IMG/VR virus record: IMGVR_UViG_3300008952_000009
Span: 82,627-146,626 of that record
Strand: one strand, 5' to 3'
From: a virus
DNA: 64,000 nt
Shown here: positions 35,801 to 44,715 of the stretch, one piece after another
Layout: each line of letters opens with the position of its first letter
How positions within the stretch are numbered: the stretch's first letter is position 1
The notes under the pieces: generated by a model
What the model saw: the letters and a program-made list of their open reading frames with translations, nothing else
What the model was told of the DNA's origin: nothing
The model's database searches: none
Program-made: the position numbers and the translations under genes

Positions 35801-38800
35801 GAGATTTATCTTTTGATCGTCTGGAGTCTGCACTCTCAATAAGTTAGTTAAATTATCAGTTGCGAATTTACCAACAATATTACTAAATACAAACTTGTTC
35901 ACTGCAAGCTTTGGGATGCCCTTGGAATCTAACACCATTCCAAAAAGTTTAATCGGATACCTGTTTGATGTAACAGGAGGGTCTGTAAATCTAAAACTAG
36001 AATTAGAAACATCCCTATCTGTATTATAGATCCTACGATGATTCGTACTATCTGGCCATGAATAGTTACCTAGAGTGTTCGTTCTTACGACGCGTCGGCC
36101 TTCGTTACTCGGACTACCGATCTCCATTGGAGGTGCATATATATTCTTTTTACGCAAATACCTACCCATTTGAGTTTGTCCTACCCTCAATTGTTTCCAA
36201 GATGGATAACCATACGGGCCTTGCTTGCTTAAAATCATTGTATGAAAGTGCGCTGGTGCAATTGCTTTAATTTCGATATTCCTAATAGACCACAAACCGT
36301 CCATCGATATGTCAGAATTTCTTACAATCCACCTTAATTCCAGTGGTCTTTCTGGTCCTTGTCCCAACCCTGAAAGTCTTACACTTTGTTGGACATACTC
36401 TGTGCGATCATGACGGTTGTTGGAGACGGATGCAACCAAGTCAGAATTGTTGGATGCCAGTTCCAATACTGTCACATAAGAACCGCCAGACTTCTTGTAT
36501 TGCAAATACATATTGTTATTGCTTCTGCTTGTTTGATTGATTACGTCAAAATTAATATCAATCGAACCTGGAGTTGTTATAGGGTTGAACAACGCAACCC
36601 ACGACCAATAGTCTGACGATACTGGCGGGTTTGTGATATCGGTGTGGGGCAATCCCGTCCCGCGAAATGCTAAAGCTTGATATACGCCGTTGGTACTTGT
36701 CCATCCATACTGAAATGGCGTTGGGCCTGTGGAGACAGCTGTGGCACCTATAAAAGAATCCACAAAAGATTTTGAATACCCCGATCTATCAACAGCTTCG
36801 GCGGCGTACGTATTTGCTGTTGCTGTGGAGACCGCCGTTGTAAACCCTAACCCGATATTGAAAAGTGATGCAGTGAGCTGATGTCCTGGTCCGAGGGCGC
36901 CTAAATACCCACTGTCTCCAGTAATCGCTTTATCTGCGGCAAAATTATTCTTATATACAGTGATGGTCGACAAACTCGAAGTTAAGGTCGATGTGTTTGA
37001 CCCGACGTCAAGATCTTGATTTGTAAGTGTGTGCGGATACTGATGGAAATTGATTCCAGCATAGTTTACAATTGGGTTCCCAAATGCGGCAGCGCCTGGA
37101 AAAGGCGTACTTGCTGATAAAAACTCATAAGTTCTCTCATACCTCAATGACCCTGTAGTGTTGCCACCCAGAGCAGCCTGTGTAAATGAATGTAAGTGCC
37201 CTGCAAACTCTATCTTCGGTCTACCTGCGGTGTTTAAAGACGCCGTAATCCAAGCATACTGATAGTCGTTTTGTGGAATCGGATGCTGAACGAACAAGTT
37301 ATCCTTATTGATATCCGTCTCTCCACTGTACTTCTGTCCTGACATTGACCTTCTGTGTCTTGGGTTCGCATTAACCTTGTGGTTTGTTACAAGACTGTTG
37401 GAGTCTTTATTGCTAGCAGACTGAGGCAGTTTGCTCAAGAAATTCATCGGACCTCTAACAGAAAGATTTCGATAGTTTAAGGAATTGTAAACAGAATATT
37501 GGTTAGTTTCTCTATCCAACCCATGTCCGCCTCTACTATTTCCTGCCACCTCTGTGCCACCTGGCGATGCAAAGCGTGCTTTAAATACTGTTTTCCTGAC
37601 TGGTCTGGCAAATCGAGCGAATTCTTTTACGCCTGGAATGCCTGTTGAATTTGACGATGTCATTTGTTCAAGATTGTCTACGAGAAAATCTTTTCTTTGA
37701 TCTTCCGAAGTATATTGCACAATATCATACATATGGTTATAATTTCCCAAGGAAATACTAGATGTTGTGCTTTGTATATTGTCAATATTGACAGGGCGTT
37801 TTGCGAGTGGTCCTCTTAAAACTTGCGCATGTTGAATGCTATGATCTATAATAGGCAGATTTGAGTCATCCAATCCCGTTGCATTTGGAGGCAGAACATA
37901 TAATCCATCAACTCCGCCAGTAAAATCCGTCTTTGTCAGACCTGGATCGCCAGAATCCGTAATCGTAATAGTTGTGTTACCGCTCGCACCTTCCACGTTT
38001 TGTGTCACCTGGACGACTGTAGAGGCAATTCTTGCAGCGGTCAGTCTGCTATTGCCATTTAAACATGCCGCGATGGCCAGTGCGGTTGCAGCTGCGGTTC
38101 CTACTGCAAACGTCGGATTATTGATGTCCGTAGTTGTAGTTGTGGATCCATGTGCGGTTGCCGTTATTACAGTTCCGTCTGTAGCGATAACTTGAATAGT
38201 GTCAGATGTGTTAATCTCTGTATGATCACTGACTGTAATTGTTGCTGTCGCTGATTCAAAACCCGTTGCAATCTTGAACGCCTCGGATCTACTACGCCCA
38301 TCCTTCTTGTTTTCAATATTACCCAATAAGGACCCAGATAAATCTTGATGCCTATGAGCGTTGCCGCCTACCCAGCGTTCTGTAAATGGAGACTGGAGTG
38401 TCACCTCTCTGTCGTCACCATACTCGTCAGAGTGTAAATTTGTTATATCAACACCCTTCTTAAAATTAAGATACAGTGACGCTTTGTAATCAGTTGGTGC
38501 ATCGATGGAACTACTGTATATCGTAAATGGAGCGATATCATTTATGTCCCTATCTTTATGCGTAAAAGCAATATCAGCTGGTGCATGGATCTTATGCTTC
38601 TTGTGGGGGTTAATTACGTCCTTACACGCCGTTGAAGCAGCTTCTGATGCTGTGACCGCAATATGTGTTTTCTCGTGCGCAGAAGTGACGCCAGTGTAAA
38701 ATCTTTTCTTTTTATTGCCAAAGGTGTTATCTCCACCCTTCGCATGGCGTTGGTCCTCTACTGTTAAACGATATGGTCTGGATAGTCTTCTTGTTGCATA

Positions 38801-41800
38801 AGTTGATCCCGAAACAGAAGTAATTGATGCCCTTCTGATAATTTCTCTATCCGAGTCCGTCTCCAAAGTACCTGAAACAAAAAGGTCTGTATTTCGTTGT
38901 GCTCTCTCGCTTGTCCATAGACAATTCTTGTTGTTCGGACTTCCCAACGGAGCATGTCCACGATTCCAGTCGTATAACAATTCATTAATCGCTCTTATCT
39001 GTCCGAGTGGTTCAACCTTTTTAAGTTCTAGGGTTGGATACTTAGACTGGAATTTGTTCCTTTCTAGAATATGACTCTCTATGACATTTCTTATATCTTC
39101 AGATGCAGCAACAGATGCAGGCACAAACTGATCGATCATAACGGAAAGCGAGGAATCCAACCACTTGTAGTATTCCATAAACCTCTCAATGTCTGGTGAG
39201 TTACCCACTCTGTCAAAGAACATTTGACGCAACTTAGATAGACCCTTATAGTCCTGCCTGAACCTTTCTACTGGGGCGCCGATGGCGTTATTGAAATCGT
39301 TAATACCTGCAAAGAAGTTTAACATCTCATCCGAAACAACTGCATACATACTCTTCTCGAAAGAGAAATAATAATCTGTTGGTTTCGTCTCTCTTGTGAA
39401 AACTACATCATCGTTAAGGGAGATATTGACCATATCGCCAGAGCGTACGTTCTCAAGTGGTTGTAACTTGGCTGCCTGGTCAAATTCAACGTCAATACTG
39501 CCTGTACCTATCGTTCCGAAAGATATACCCTTTGCAGGATGCATATACTTAATTGTATCTTCGATTGAACCACCGACAAGGTTTGAGTCTACGGAACCAG
39601 AAGATACGTCTGTCACCCACATCTCACCATTGGTATTGGATCCTGTCAAACTTTCAAAGTTCCAATTGATGGTGAGCAATTCCGATCTAGGAGTGTGACA
39701 CCCACCTGCGTTTCCTAGAGGCAAGATATCCCTAGTTGGGTTGGTTACACCGAAAGATTTTGGATCAATCGTATGCTGATGTAATTCATCATCACTTAAG
39801 AATGTCAACCAGTGTCTGAAATTTGTTGCTTTTATATCCGACCGTTGCAATATGCCGCCGTCGAAGTCTGTCCTATGCGTACCCACATAAAACCTTCTGG
39901 ATGCCTGCGTAAAGGCGGCGCCCACTGCCTGAGACATAGAACTACTAATTATGTGCTGCTGGTCTATCTGATTACCGATTGCATTAATGCAAGCAAGTTC
40001 AATGAAATAAGATGTAGCAGATCCACTAACGTTCATCGCATCTGGGTTTAATCTATTTTCAAGCCTGGTGCGAACTGCAACATGCCATCTTCTGGATGTG
40101 TACAGATCAGGAATAAACTCCGTTTCGATCGGATCGAATAGACCATTTCTACACGTCAAGACGAACTTGGCAGTTGTTGAATTCTGAGTGTCTTTGACTG
40201 CATATACTTGAAAGTTAGCATCATCGTCTCCGACAGCTGTCCAAGCATGTGAAGTGCCGTTCTGACCTGCAGTATTGGTGCGGACTGCGTGACAACCAAA
40301 CAAACTAGAACTCAACGGCGTACTGCGATAAAAATCATGTTCTATAGGGTATCTATTGGGGAAAAATATCTGTGCCTGAGTTGTCGATCCAGCTGGTAAA
40401 GCAGAAGATCCCGTCACATACCCTCTTGCATCCTTTTGTCTGTAAGTGCCTGGTAGACTAGCCGTTTGAAAAACGGTTGCGTCTGTACTCGATTCGGAAT
40501 CAAAGTTTACATACTTGTTCTTCACTGTTGAATGAATGTAACTGTTTTCGAGCGGATATACAGAATCTGTCGAATAAAGATTCATCTTTATCAATTCACT
40601 ATCTACACCAAAGCATCTGAACAGGTTTCTAAATGATCTTTCCGTTCCCTTCGATTTGTAAATACTGTTAATGTTATTGTATATGTTGTTGTATATAAAG
40701 TTTTTAACGTTGTGTAATTTTTCCCTAAATTTGTCTTCTTCATTCCGATCATTGAAAATGTTGATCGTATCCTTGTCCAAGAAAAGTTCTGGAGTGACAA
40801 GACCCAAAGACTCCAACTTTACATTGTTGAACGGGTGCGGTTTATATTTAAGGTCTGGGTATTTATTTTCCTTGACGTCCTTCATTTCCTTTATTTGAAT
40901 GAATAGACTGTCAAAATAGCTCGCCATGATCTGTGTTATTTTTCTTAATTCGTGTCCGTTCTCCTGACCATCTTCATCAACGATCCAATCTGGGATTGAA
41001 TAATAAAGACTTGAATTGTTGGTTAGGTCAAAAGCATACCCCTCTTCCAATGAACTTGTCGTAAATGCCACCACGTCTGGATGCGTGGAGTACAGAATAG
41101 GGTCTCTGAATTCCTTAAAAGAGGCAGAGGACTCCGTAATTGCCGATCCAGTGTGACGACCTACCGAAGCATATCCAACCCAATCACCATTAGATACTCT
41201 ACCAGAGTAGTCTAAAACTATATTGTCGATTCCAGAATCGCCTACCAGACCTTCATTGAATTTATAATAAACCCCCAATGATGAATTTTCCACATTCTTA
41301 TTGGTGCCTGCGCCGATCTGATGATTGTAGAATCTGCCAACCTCTTTAGAGTTCCTTGCTGTTTTCCAAAATCGAAATTCATCCAAAGATCCAGACAACT
41401 TACCATACCCGCGTCCAGGGTATTGTGGCCTGTCACTAGCAGCGTTGCCTGCGCCCAATTCTCTGGCGTCTTTGTAAGCGACCAGGGATCCAATTGTTCC
41501 TACCATTGCAGTGTTAAGGGTGCCAACGGAACTGCCTGTCATTATAGTTTGATGCAATTCACCGTCGACATAGGATCTAAGTCGCACCGAACTAGAAACA
41601 TTTTGCATCGTAAATGAATAATGGTGCCATGCGTCATCTGAACCGCTCGTGTAAAGGGCAGGTTTACCAACTCTGACATCTTTAAATCCCGTGGTTCCAG
41701 ACTGATATGTTACAAGAAATGGTGATTTAGCAGAATCACTACTGTCCAATTCTATAGTGAATCGACCATATTTGTGCTCACCCTCAACCGAACCAGTAGT

Positions 41801-42397
41801 AGTAAAGTCAAACACTACCTCTCTTTTGGTCTTTGACGTTCCAACAAATTCTGGTTTTTTCAACCAAAACTCTACAGTATTTCCATTTTGTCCATTAATT
41901 TCAAGATTAGAAAACCTAGAACTTGCAGTGTGAAATATGTTCCCTACGTTCGGACCACCCTTGATAAAGATATATTCCTTAGTTGCAGGATTGCCATAGT
42001 TGCCAGATACCGATGTTCTAGTGCCCCAACCACCGCCTGCTCTGTTTTCCGAAAGTTTAATGTACCCTGTTGTTCTTGGATATTCATTCTCAAAGAGATG
42101 TAGGTCGAAACCACTTGAGTCATTGAAGAATCTTAATTTCTCTCTTAAGGTACCATCATAAGGGTAGAGTTGCTGGATTCTTTTTATACCTGCATCATAG
42201 TATTCTTCCAGGGAACCATATTGAACAAATTCTTCTGGAACAGAAAAGTCTGTGTGAGATTTTACTCGAACTTTATCCTTGATATATTCTTCAATATATC
42301 CAACGGACTCCACGTCCGATAGGTACGCCGAAAAATCTCTTTTGGATTCTGTTTTTTGAGAACCCCCACCTCTTCCAAATAAACTTTTAAGACTCAT
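29861..42397 (-). CDS. Giant virion protein (4178 aa) with LamG-like domains
   Basis: One unbroken 12.5-kb frame. The N-terminus MSLKSLFGRGGGSQKTESKR leads into a helical region, then a concanavalin/LamG-like domain at about 160-390 (NTVEFWLKKPEF, DDAWHHYSFTM, GSLDEFRFWKTARNSKEV). A second LamG-like region is at about 715-875 (RRWHVAVRTRL, RFYVGTHRTDF) and a third at about 2965-3205 (KIGVSFWMYLPM, GWNHYYVEFDL, MTEVLVFNKQLDKYSV). At about 1380-1500 lies the recurring beta-rich module (GNTTITITDSG, DFTGGVDG). LamG folds bind glycans, so this may be a long receptor-binding fibre or a shell around the tail. The C-terminal 130 residues are helical and charged. The ATG at 42397 has a weak ribosome-binding site. 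Confidence 0.93.
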   Translation of the reverse strand: MSLKSLFGRGGGSQKTESKRDFSAYLSDVESVGYIEEYIKDKVRVKSHTDFSVPEEFVQYGSLEEYYDAGIKRIQQLYPYDGTLREKLRFFNDSSGFDLHLFENEYPRTTGYIKLSENRAGGGWGTRTSVSGNYGNPATKEYIFIKGGPNVGNIFHTASSRFSNLEINGQNGNTVEFWLKKPEFVGTSKTKREVVFDFTTTGSVEGEHKYGRFTIELDSSDSAKSPFLVTYQSGTTGFKDVRVGKPALYTSGSDDAWHHYSFTMQNVSSSVRLRSYVDGELHQTIMTGSSVGTLNTAMVGTIGSLVAYKDARELGAGNAASDRPQYPGRGYGKLSGSLDEFRFWKTARNSKEVGRFYNHQIGAGTNKNVENSSLGVYYKFNEGLVGDSGIDNIVLDYSGRVSNGDWVGYASVGRHTGSAITESSASFKEFRDPILYSTHPDVVAFTTSSLEEGYAFDLTNNSSLYYSIPDWIVDEDGQENGHELRKITQIMASYFDSLFIQIKEMKDVKENKYPDLKYKPHPFNNVKLESLGLVTPELFLDKDTINIFNDRNEEDKFREKLHNVKNFIYNNIYNNINSIYKSKGTERSFRNLFRCFGVDSELIKMNLYSTDSVYPLENSYIHSTVKNKYVNFDSESSTDATVFQTASLPGTYRQKDARGYVTGSSALPAGSTTQAQIFFPNRYPIEHDFYRSTPLSSSLFGCHAVRTNTAGQNGTSHAWTAVGDDDANFQVYAVKDTQNSTTAKFVLTCRNGLFDPIETEFIPDLYTSRRWHVAVRTRLENRLNPDAMNVSGSATSYFIELACINAIGNQIDQQHIISSSMSQAVGAAFTQASRRFYVGTHRTDFDGGILQRSDIKATNFRHWLTFLSDDELHQHTIDPKSFGVTNPTRDILPLGNAGGCHTPRSELLTINWNFESLTGSNTNGEMWVTDVSSGSVDSNLVGGSIEDTIKYMHPAKGISFGTIGTGSIDVEFDQAAKLQPLENVRSGDMVNISLNDDVVFTRETKPTDYYFSFEKSMYAVVSDEMLNFFAGINDFNNAIGAPVERFRQDYKGLSKLRQMFFDRVGNSPDIERFMEYYKWLDSSLSVMIDQFVPASVAASEDIRNVIESHILERNKFQSKYPTLELKKVEPLGQIRAINELLYDWNRGHAPLGSPNNKNCLWTSERAQRNTDLFVSGTLETDSDREIIRRASITSVSGSTYATRRLSRPYRLTVEDQRHAKGGDNTFGNKKKRFYTGVTSAHEKTHIAVTASEAASTACKDVINPHKKHKIHAPADIAFTHKDRDINDIAPFTIYSSSIDAPTDYKASLYLNFKKGVDITNLHSDEYGDDREVTLQSPFTERWVGGNAHRHQDLSGSLLGNIENKKDGRSRSEAFKIATGFESATATITVSDHTEINTSDTIQVIATDGTVITATAHGSTTTTTDINNPTFAVGTAAATALAIAACLNGNSRLTAARIASTVVQVTQNVEGASGNTTITITDSGDPGLTKTDFTGGVDGLYVLPPNATGLDDSNLPIIDHSIQHAQVLRGPLAKRPVNIDNIQSTTSSISLGNYNHMYDIVQYTSEDQRKDFLVDNLEQMTSSNSTGIPGVKEFARFARPVRKTVFKARFASPGGTEVAGNSRGGHGLDRETNQYSVYNSLNYRNLSVRGPMNFLSKLPQSASNKDSNSLVTNHKVNANPRHRRSMSGQKYSGETDINKDNLFVQHPIPQNDYQYAWITASLNTAGRPKIEFAGHLHSFTQAALGGNTTGSLRYERTYEFLSASTPFPGAAAFGNPIVNYAGINFHQYPHTLTNQDLDVGSNTSTLTSSLSTITVYKNNFAADKAITGDSGYLGALGPGHQLTASLFNIGLGFTTAVSTATANTYAAEAVDRSGYSKSFVDSFIGATAVSTGPTPFQYGWTSTNGVYQALAFRGTGLPHTDITNPPVSSDYWSWVALFNPITTPGSIDINFDVINQTSRSNNNMYLQYKKSGGSYVTVLELASNNSDLVASVSNNRHDRTEYVQQSVRLSGLGQGPERPLELRWIVRNSDISMDGLWSIRNIEIKAIAPAHFHTMILSKQGPYGYPSWKQLRVGQTQMGRYLRKKNIYAPPMEIGSPSNEGRRVVRTNTLGNYSWPDSTNHRRIYNTDRDVSNSSFRFTDPPVTSNRYPIKLFGMVLDSKGIPKLAVNKFVFSNIVGKFATDNLTNLLRVQTPDDQKINLLDNNMLRGFDLSKPVTDWARFDMDIFPKEENAYLERTRQRTEFKTDDFWKTVRSERTLTNVTNSQGNTIPRMSIWPLDEPDNFRTTALKTTSDHLGADGAGELFANYSVFHNNLHFPSASAVFARPFPMQATSSLPNSFTVQRFILSASYSAGKIYDQGLNTTNVFPENDLFFQAANTTNYNSIGGSGFNTSPGLPPGWKTHTYNGSSYGTASGPTNSVTEAQVGPRVMSDDFGTPSGLSPMAFVGRSVAVSAMYDPPKSSEHTLYRWVRTTSSYDFPGKITFLLRTGASTTAAGGGIVHKSTTPFYVQIGDEDQSRGDRGYRTVATIGSSSGDIDTYASDTAYQFVDVLVTASLTNQKIRFVSVVTGSSAANDISGQWAMKAPNVFEMKTIERDTFADLNVVNNTLEMAISDMTASFITSSVRTYTPTNSKKELFTPFDETGHSVISTTKISNYADLRGRFYTGSFGNSNNTNTPTYGFEEASGTFAYFLHQSGGYHIQNIYKKDERVDHHLFGSQFFKTPEHSGRNPFNFDNYNDFAHQTRLIAKDFSLVPEFRISEHMDHYINTVGGADPYFTCNDSFLTITGAASPSNSSMDNFYKIYSHTDFVKDFEVVEEQMLEIKSATPQRLMLKCKALKKFLPYKGLYPADRMTQLASEFSSSYSQHADGLWRNVLAPYYAPGIAFNTIKSGISVDYPIFEPHEDKIYNQYGVMFQSASVTSYMMTGSSSDFDNFPKANPNLSRNRIEIGGGSEWAKSLTGSIASGNHNDKIGVSFWMYLPMTNARGREQDWRSFSMDSLYPLQQCGTVISLGSGEVEDQAAFKKGFHLGYAIDNDSLTYSGFENKAQAQTGANKKFKTHFVAAGGNGKDFFVMKCTPPDGARFNPGWNHYYVEFDLNTIDVDNFKCFVNGRPYSTAAEITSSAGFTLDGSSAASVVLDGERNCYLGSHLGAVKSLNADSNVDLGFLGNTVDSTLKRGLATTKPSENIMTEVLVFNKQLDKYSVYALGGSNPDNPPAGATQISALSQGDTASSAKFQSKNHGSQIGPRNPYTVLPRSLHDNLVAWYRPGNDTGYMKAKSSLYASSDYLTDASMTNNLPVFNHASPLYSGKTILASSGSFESKIPDTTAAPTLANHLSGTFYGFSTWSGSLDQSPSWSSRSRRRWNGITDITNPAQYTLYYYVLNGGEIEGNGSTTYDAPAFKTWWTNARDNAGVNWKVLGTTTRSRDGYMVESTLRDNHPAGLSGSANTFVSGAYTIPTFVVGSKFNFTDDASIPRIGSPEYHKHFYTGSMDIGSEPTSLSLNIDTGIKSVTRIPFEAIVDPAIYTPPTVSTEDGNQTLFYEMEPHPSASLLGANTVKRRLTGDLSGPTVWSGSFNVTGAVQNTDFVRGVAAHSSSLVTKLDLDAIASTTTMYTRAASNFYAECLNLFIENSKGVTIRSSDVPQEIDSSVSTYEARVILGSGRGTSRDNPMYNNPAAFGPPCDVGRVKTKTPGGINLPRYYDKLGYGFAPYLPPHYDGLAEATLKFTPDSNTQYNSIRQILSETTVEFERFVSATGSMSSKGSGRSTTDSSVTMMIPASVNRDHAMHLSASFSGFGFNEDSFVQSYNSETGDIIENRSSLVLQTRFECPTFNFTGTADGDVDQPRTSKTTQTLPKIKGIWHQTGSITGKTRPSVWIGGPRDRSKGDLSKLIGLGIEREYNKIGSLPSSKLIKEAVIAVPFKTVNGEKKFFKLPKEEVYQSVRNLGFPEYRLDTEDARREQREAANILDDAAARRSGGSLPGDASSDRLGDPPRAITPRRSIFKMVKSMMDYNIPPHFNFLKYNDPTSKFIEPFAMYIFEFSVTLSRQDVANIWQNVTPDVGLDSYYGEGSRIISSQVVDHELFGPTDLMEDGGFDEDVQWMVFKVKQKAQTNYFKKKKLDKLPDGHPEKKLSVENDIFEYGFNWPYDYFSLIELVNIGTSIDFKYKPLDLQSSGFVGFSKE

Positions 42398-42399
42398 AA

Positions 42400-44715
42400 T
42401 TATTCAACTCTAAATTTAAACTCATCCTTATTAACGATGTTTTGACCATAACTATCCGTAGAGACCTCTAGTGCGTACATGTACCCAGGCTCAAATAGAG
42501 ACATATCAAGCTTGAAAAAACTTCCGCTTGAATCATATGACATCTTACTGTGTGGAATACTTCCTGAACCATACGATACAACCTCCTCTCCATCAATAAC
42601 CCTATACGCCCGATAATATACATTATACAACACTTCATTCTGTAATTTATTACTTGCTACAGTATATATGTTTGGTTGGTGATCTTTTCTTCTCACATTA
42701 AGTCTCAATGATGGATTATCCTTGGTTCTATACACAGGTTTTAGATTAGACAAGGACACCACATACTCTTCATCTGCATTGCTATATGGGAGAGGTGTGT
42801 GTGTCTTGACATATATTGCGGATCCTGTAAACAACTCATGCTTACCGCCATTGTGACTACTATCCGTATGAGACCAGACATCATAAACCTTTGTGTGAGA
42901 ACCTGTGGTTGCTAATGATGCGCTGTAAATCCCTGTTTCATGTAAGTAACATTCCGCAAAGTCTTGTGCCTGACCGTCAGCAAAGGTATTGCTTGGCACT
43001 GATACGTTCGTCACCGATGCCATACTAAGCGCTTTGTTGCCTGCGGTTCCAATAGCGTTCTGGGTGACTGTCACGGTACCGTCGCCGTTGTCTACTGCGG
43101 TAACTGCTAAACTGGTGTTCGCAATAGATTGTTGTATTCTTTCTGCAATTCCAGCATTGTTGCCAAGCACAGAGAAAATACCAACAGTGGACGTGGTTGA
43201 ACTATTTGCTGCGACTGAATTGTTCCCCTGTTGGAATGTAAACGTAACGGATGCGTCAGCAGAATCGGTCATCGTAAAAGTCTCAGCATTTCCAGGATTA
43301 CCAGCAACGGTTATAGTTGCCTTTGCGCGTCCATCCTGAACGCCGCCTCCAACTGGTAGAACAATTGCTTTTGAACTAGACTTGAGGTCTGGATACAATC
43401 TAACTCTCATTAGCGCTTCGCCTGTAGATTGATCGGCACCATTGGGATCAGTCTTTAGTGCTGGAATGTTGGATAACCCCCTGCGAGTATAGTTGTACAT
43501 GTATAACTGGTTTAGGTTCTCGGGTCCTGTTGCCAAAGATGAACTCTTGTAAAAGTTTGCTCTATCATCTCCTATCGAATCATCAAATCTCGCCTCGATA
43601 CAAGGTCTCTTGAAGAAAAACTCCGTACCTCTAGCAAAAAATTTCTTAGTGTAGTATGACCTCTGTCGAGAACCATCCTCATAAGACCCTGACATCTTGA
43701 TCATTACGCCATAATTCTCACGATCAGGATCAACGGTCGACTCTGCAGCAATCCATTCTTCGACCAATGCAGTTATATTAACCAACACATCTTCTGTTCC
43801 ATCGGTCAAATCAAATTTGTAGTGTGGTAGGTTTTCTCCAGCAGTGTATCCAACTTCATGAAAGTCACCGCCTTGGGTGGTCCAGCGAGATCTACCACCT
43901 CTCTGAACTTTTGTCAGTGTAAAGTGGGACGAATTTGAAATACTCTCTGGTATAATGGATCCAGAGGTGCCACCGACAACAGTGTTAGTGAGTCTAACTG
44001 TTGCGTTTGTGGAATCGCCCGTATCTTCGTTTGAGATAGATGCAGATAGATTTACACCAACAAGTGCGTCGACAGCTGTCTTTACCTGTTTCGCGAACTT
44101 TCTAACATTCGCTGGTCCTGCCTGGTCTAATTGAACCTCGACTTCCGTGCCGTCAAGAGATGGTGCTGAACCAGTTCCATCGTTATCAAACCAAAAATTG
44201 TATCTCTGATCTTCTTTGTTGTCATCTAGGACTTGAACTGAAAAATATTTGCCATCATAATGCGATAGGTTTGTTGAAACAAATTTGATATCTGTTATAT
44301 CCGCCACCTTTGTGTCATTTCGAAATATCCAGTTTGAAACGTCAAGGTCAGAATACTCCTCCATATCCAGACCAGACCCTTCATCCCAAGAAGCTGAAAT
44401 TGGTAAGATTGCCAAGGTTGAATCCTTTGGCAGAGTCTGACCATGTTCGGCATTATGTAATCTCAAAAAGAACCTAACGCTGCCCGATGCGGGGATAGTA
44501 GAATTAGTCCTATCTGTTGCGATCTTTGATATATCAAATTTTATGAGTGCTCTAGATTTCTCCAATGATCCAGACGAAGCCTGTCCAAATATAGAAAAAA
44601 CTTCTAAGATATCTGAACGACCTGCATTCGATCCCGTTCCCCTGGTCGTCAACACTGAACTAAATGCATTGTTGATCGTGTTGTCGCCGTTTGAAAAATA
44701 CCTCTTTATACTCAT
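42400..44715 (-). CDS. Virion protein with DNRLRE-like N-terminus and two beta-rich modules
   Basis: The 771-residue protein begins MSIKRYFSNGDNTINNAFSS. Residues about 45-135 (SRALIKFDISKI, VRFFLRLHNAEHG, ISASWDEGSGLDM) follow the pattern I associate with DNRLRE-type jelly-roll domains of surface and extracellular proteins. Two copies of the Gly/Thr-rich module found elsewhere in the window occur at about 175-270 and 455-580; the second has DGTVTVTQNAIGTAGNKAL. The C-terminus (YNVYYRAYRVIDGEEVVSYG, YMYALEVSTDSYG) looks like an immunoglobulin or fibronectin-like end. Its ATG follows GGGGA and its stop is three bases before the giant gene. A host-contact or baseplate role is inferred. Confidence 0.86.
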   Translation of the reverse strand: MSIKRYFSNGDNTINNAFSSVLTTRGTGSNAGRSDILEVFSIFGQASSGSLEKSRALIKFDISKIATDRTNSTIPASGSVRFFLRLHNAEHGQTLPKDSTLAILPISASWDEGSGLDMEEYSDLDVSNWIFRNDTKVADITDIKFVSTNLSHYDGKYFSVQVLDDNKEDQRYNFWFDNDGTGSAPSLDGTEVEVQLDQAGPANVRKFAKQVKTAVDALVGVNLSASISNEDTGDSTNATVRLTNTVVGGTSGSIIPESISNSSHFTLTKVQRGGRSRWTTQGGDFHEVGYTAGENLPHYKFDLTDGTEDVLVNITALVEEWIAAESTVDPDRENYGVMIKMSGSYEDGSRQRSYYTKKFFARGTEFFFKRPCIEARFDDSIGDDRANFYKSSSLATGPENLNQLYMYNYTRRGLSNIPALKTDPNGADQSTGEALMRVRLYPDLKSSSKAIVLPVGGGVQDGRAKATITVAGNPGNAETFTMTDSADASVTFTFQQGNNSVAANSSTTSTVGIFSVLGNNAGIAERIQQSIANTSLAVTAVDNGDGTVTVTQNAIGTAGNKALSMASVTNVSVPSNTFADGQAQDFAECYLHETGIYSASLATTGSHTKVYDVWSHTDSSHNGGKHELFTGSAIYVKTHTPLPYSNADEEYVVSLSNLKPVYRTKDNPSLRLNVRRKDHQPNIYTVASNKLQNEVLYNVYYRAYRVIDGEEVVSYGSGSIPHSKMSYDSSGSFFKLDMSLFEPGYMYALEVSTDSYGQNIVNKDEFKFRVE

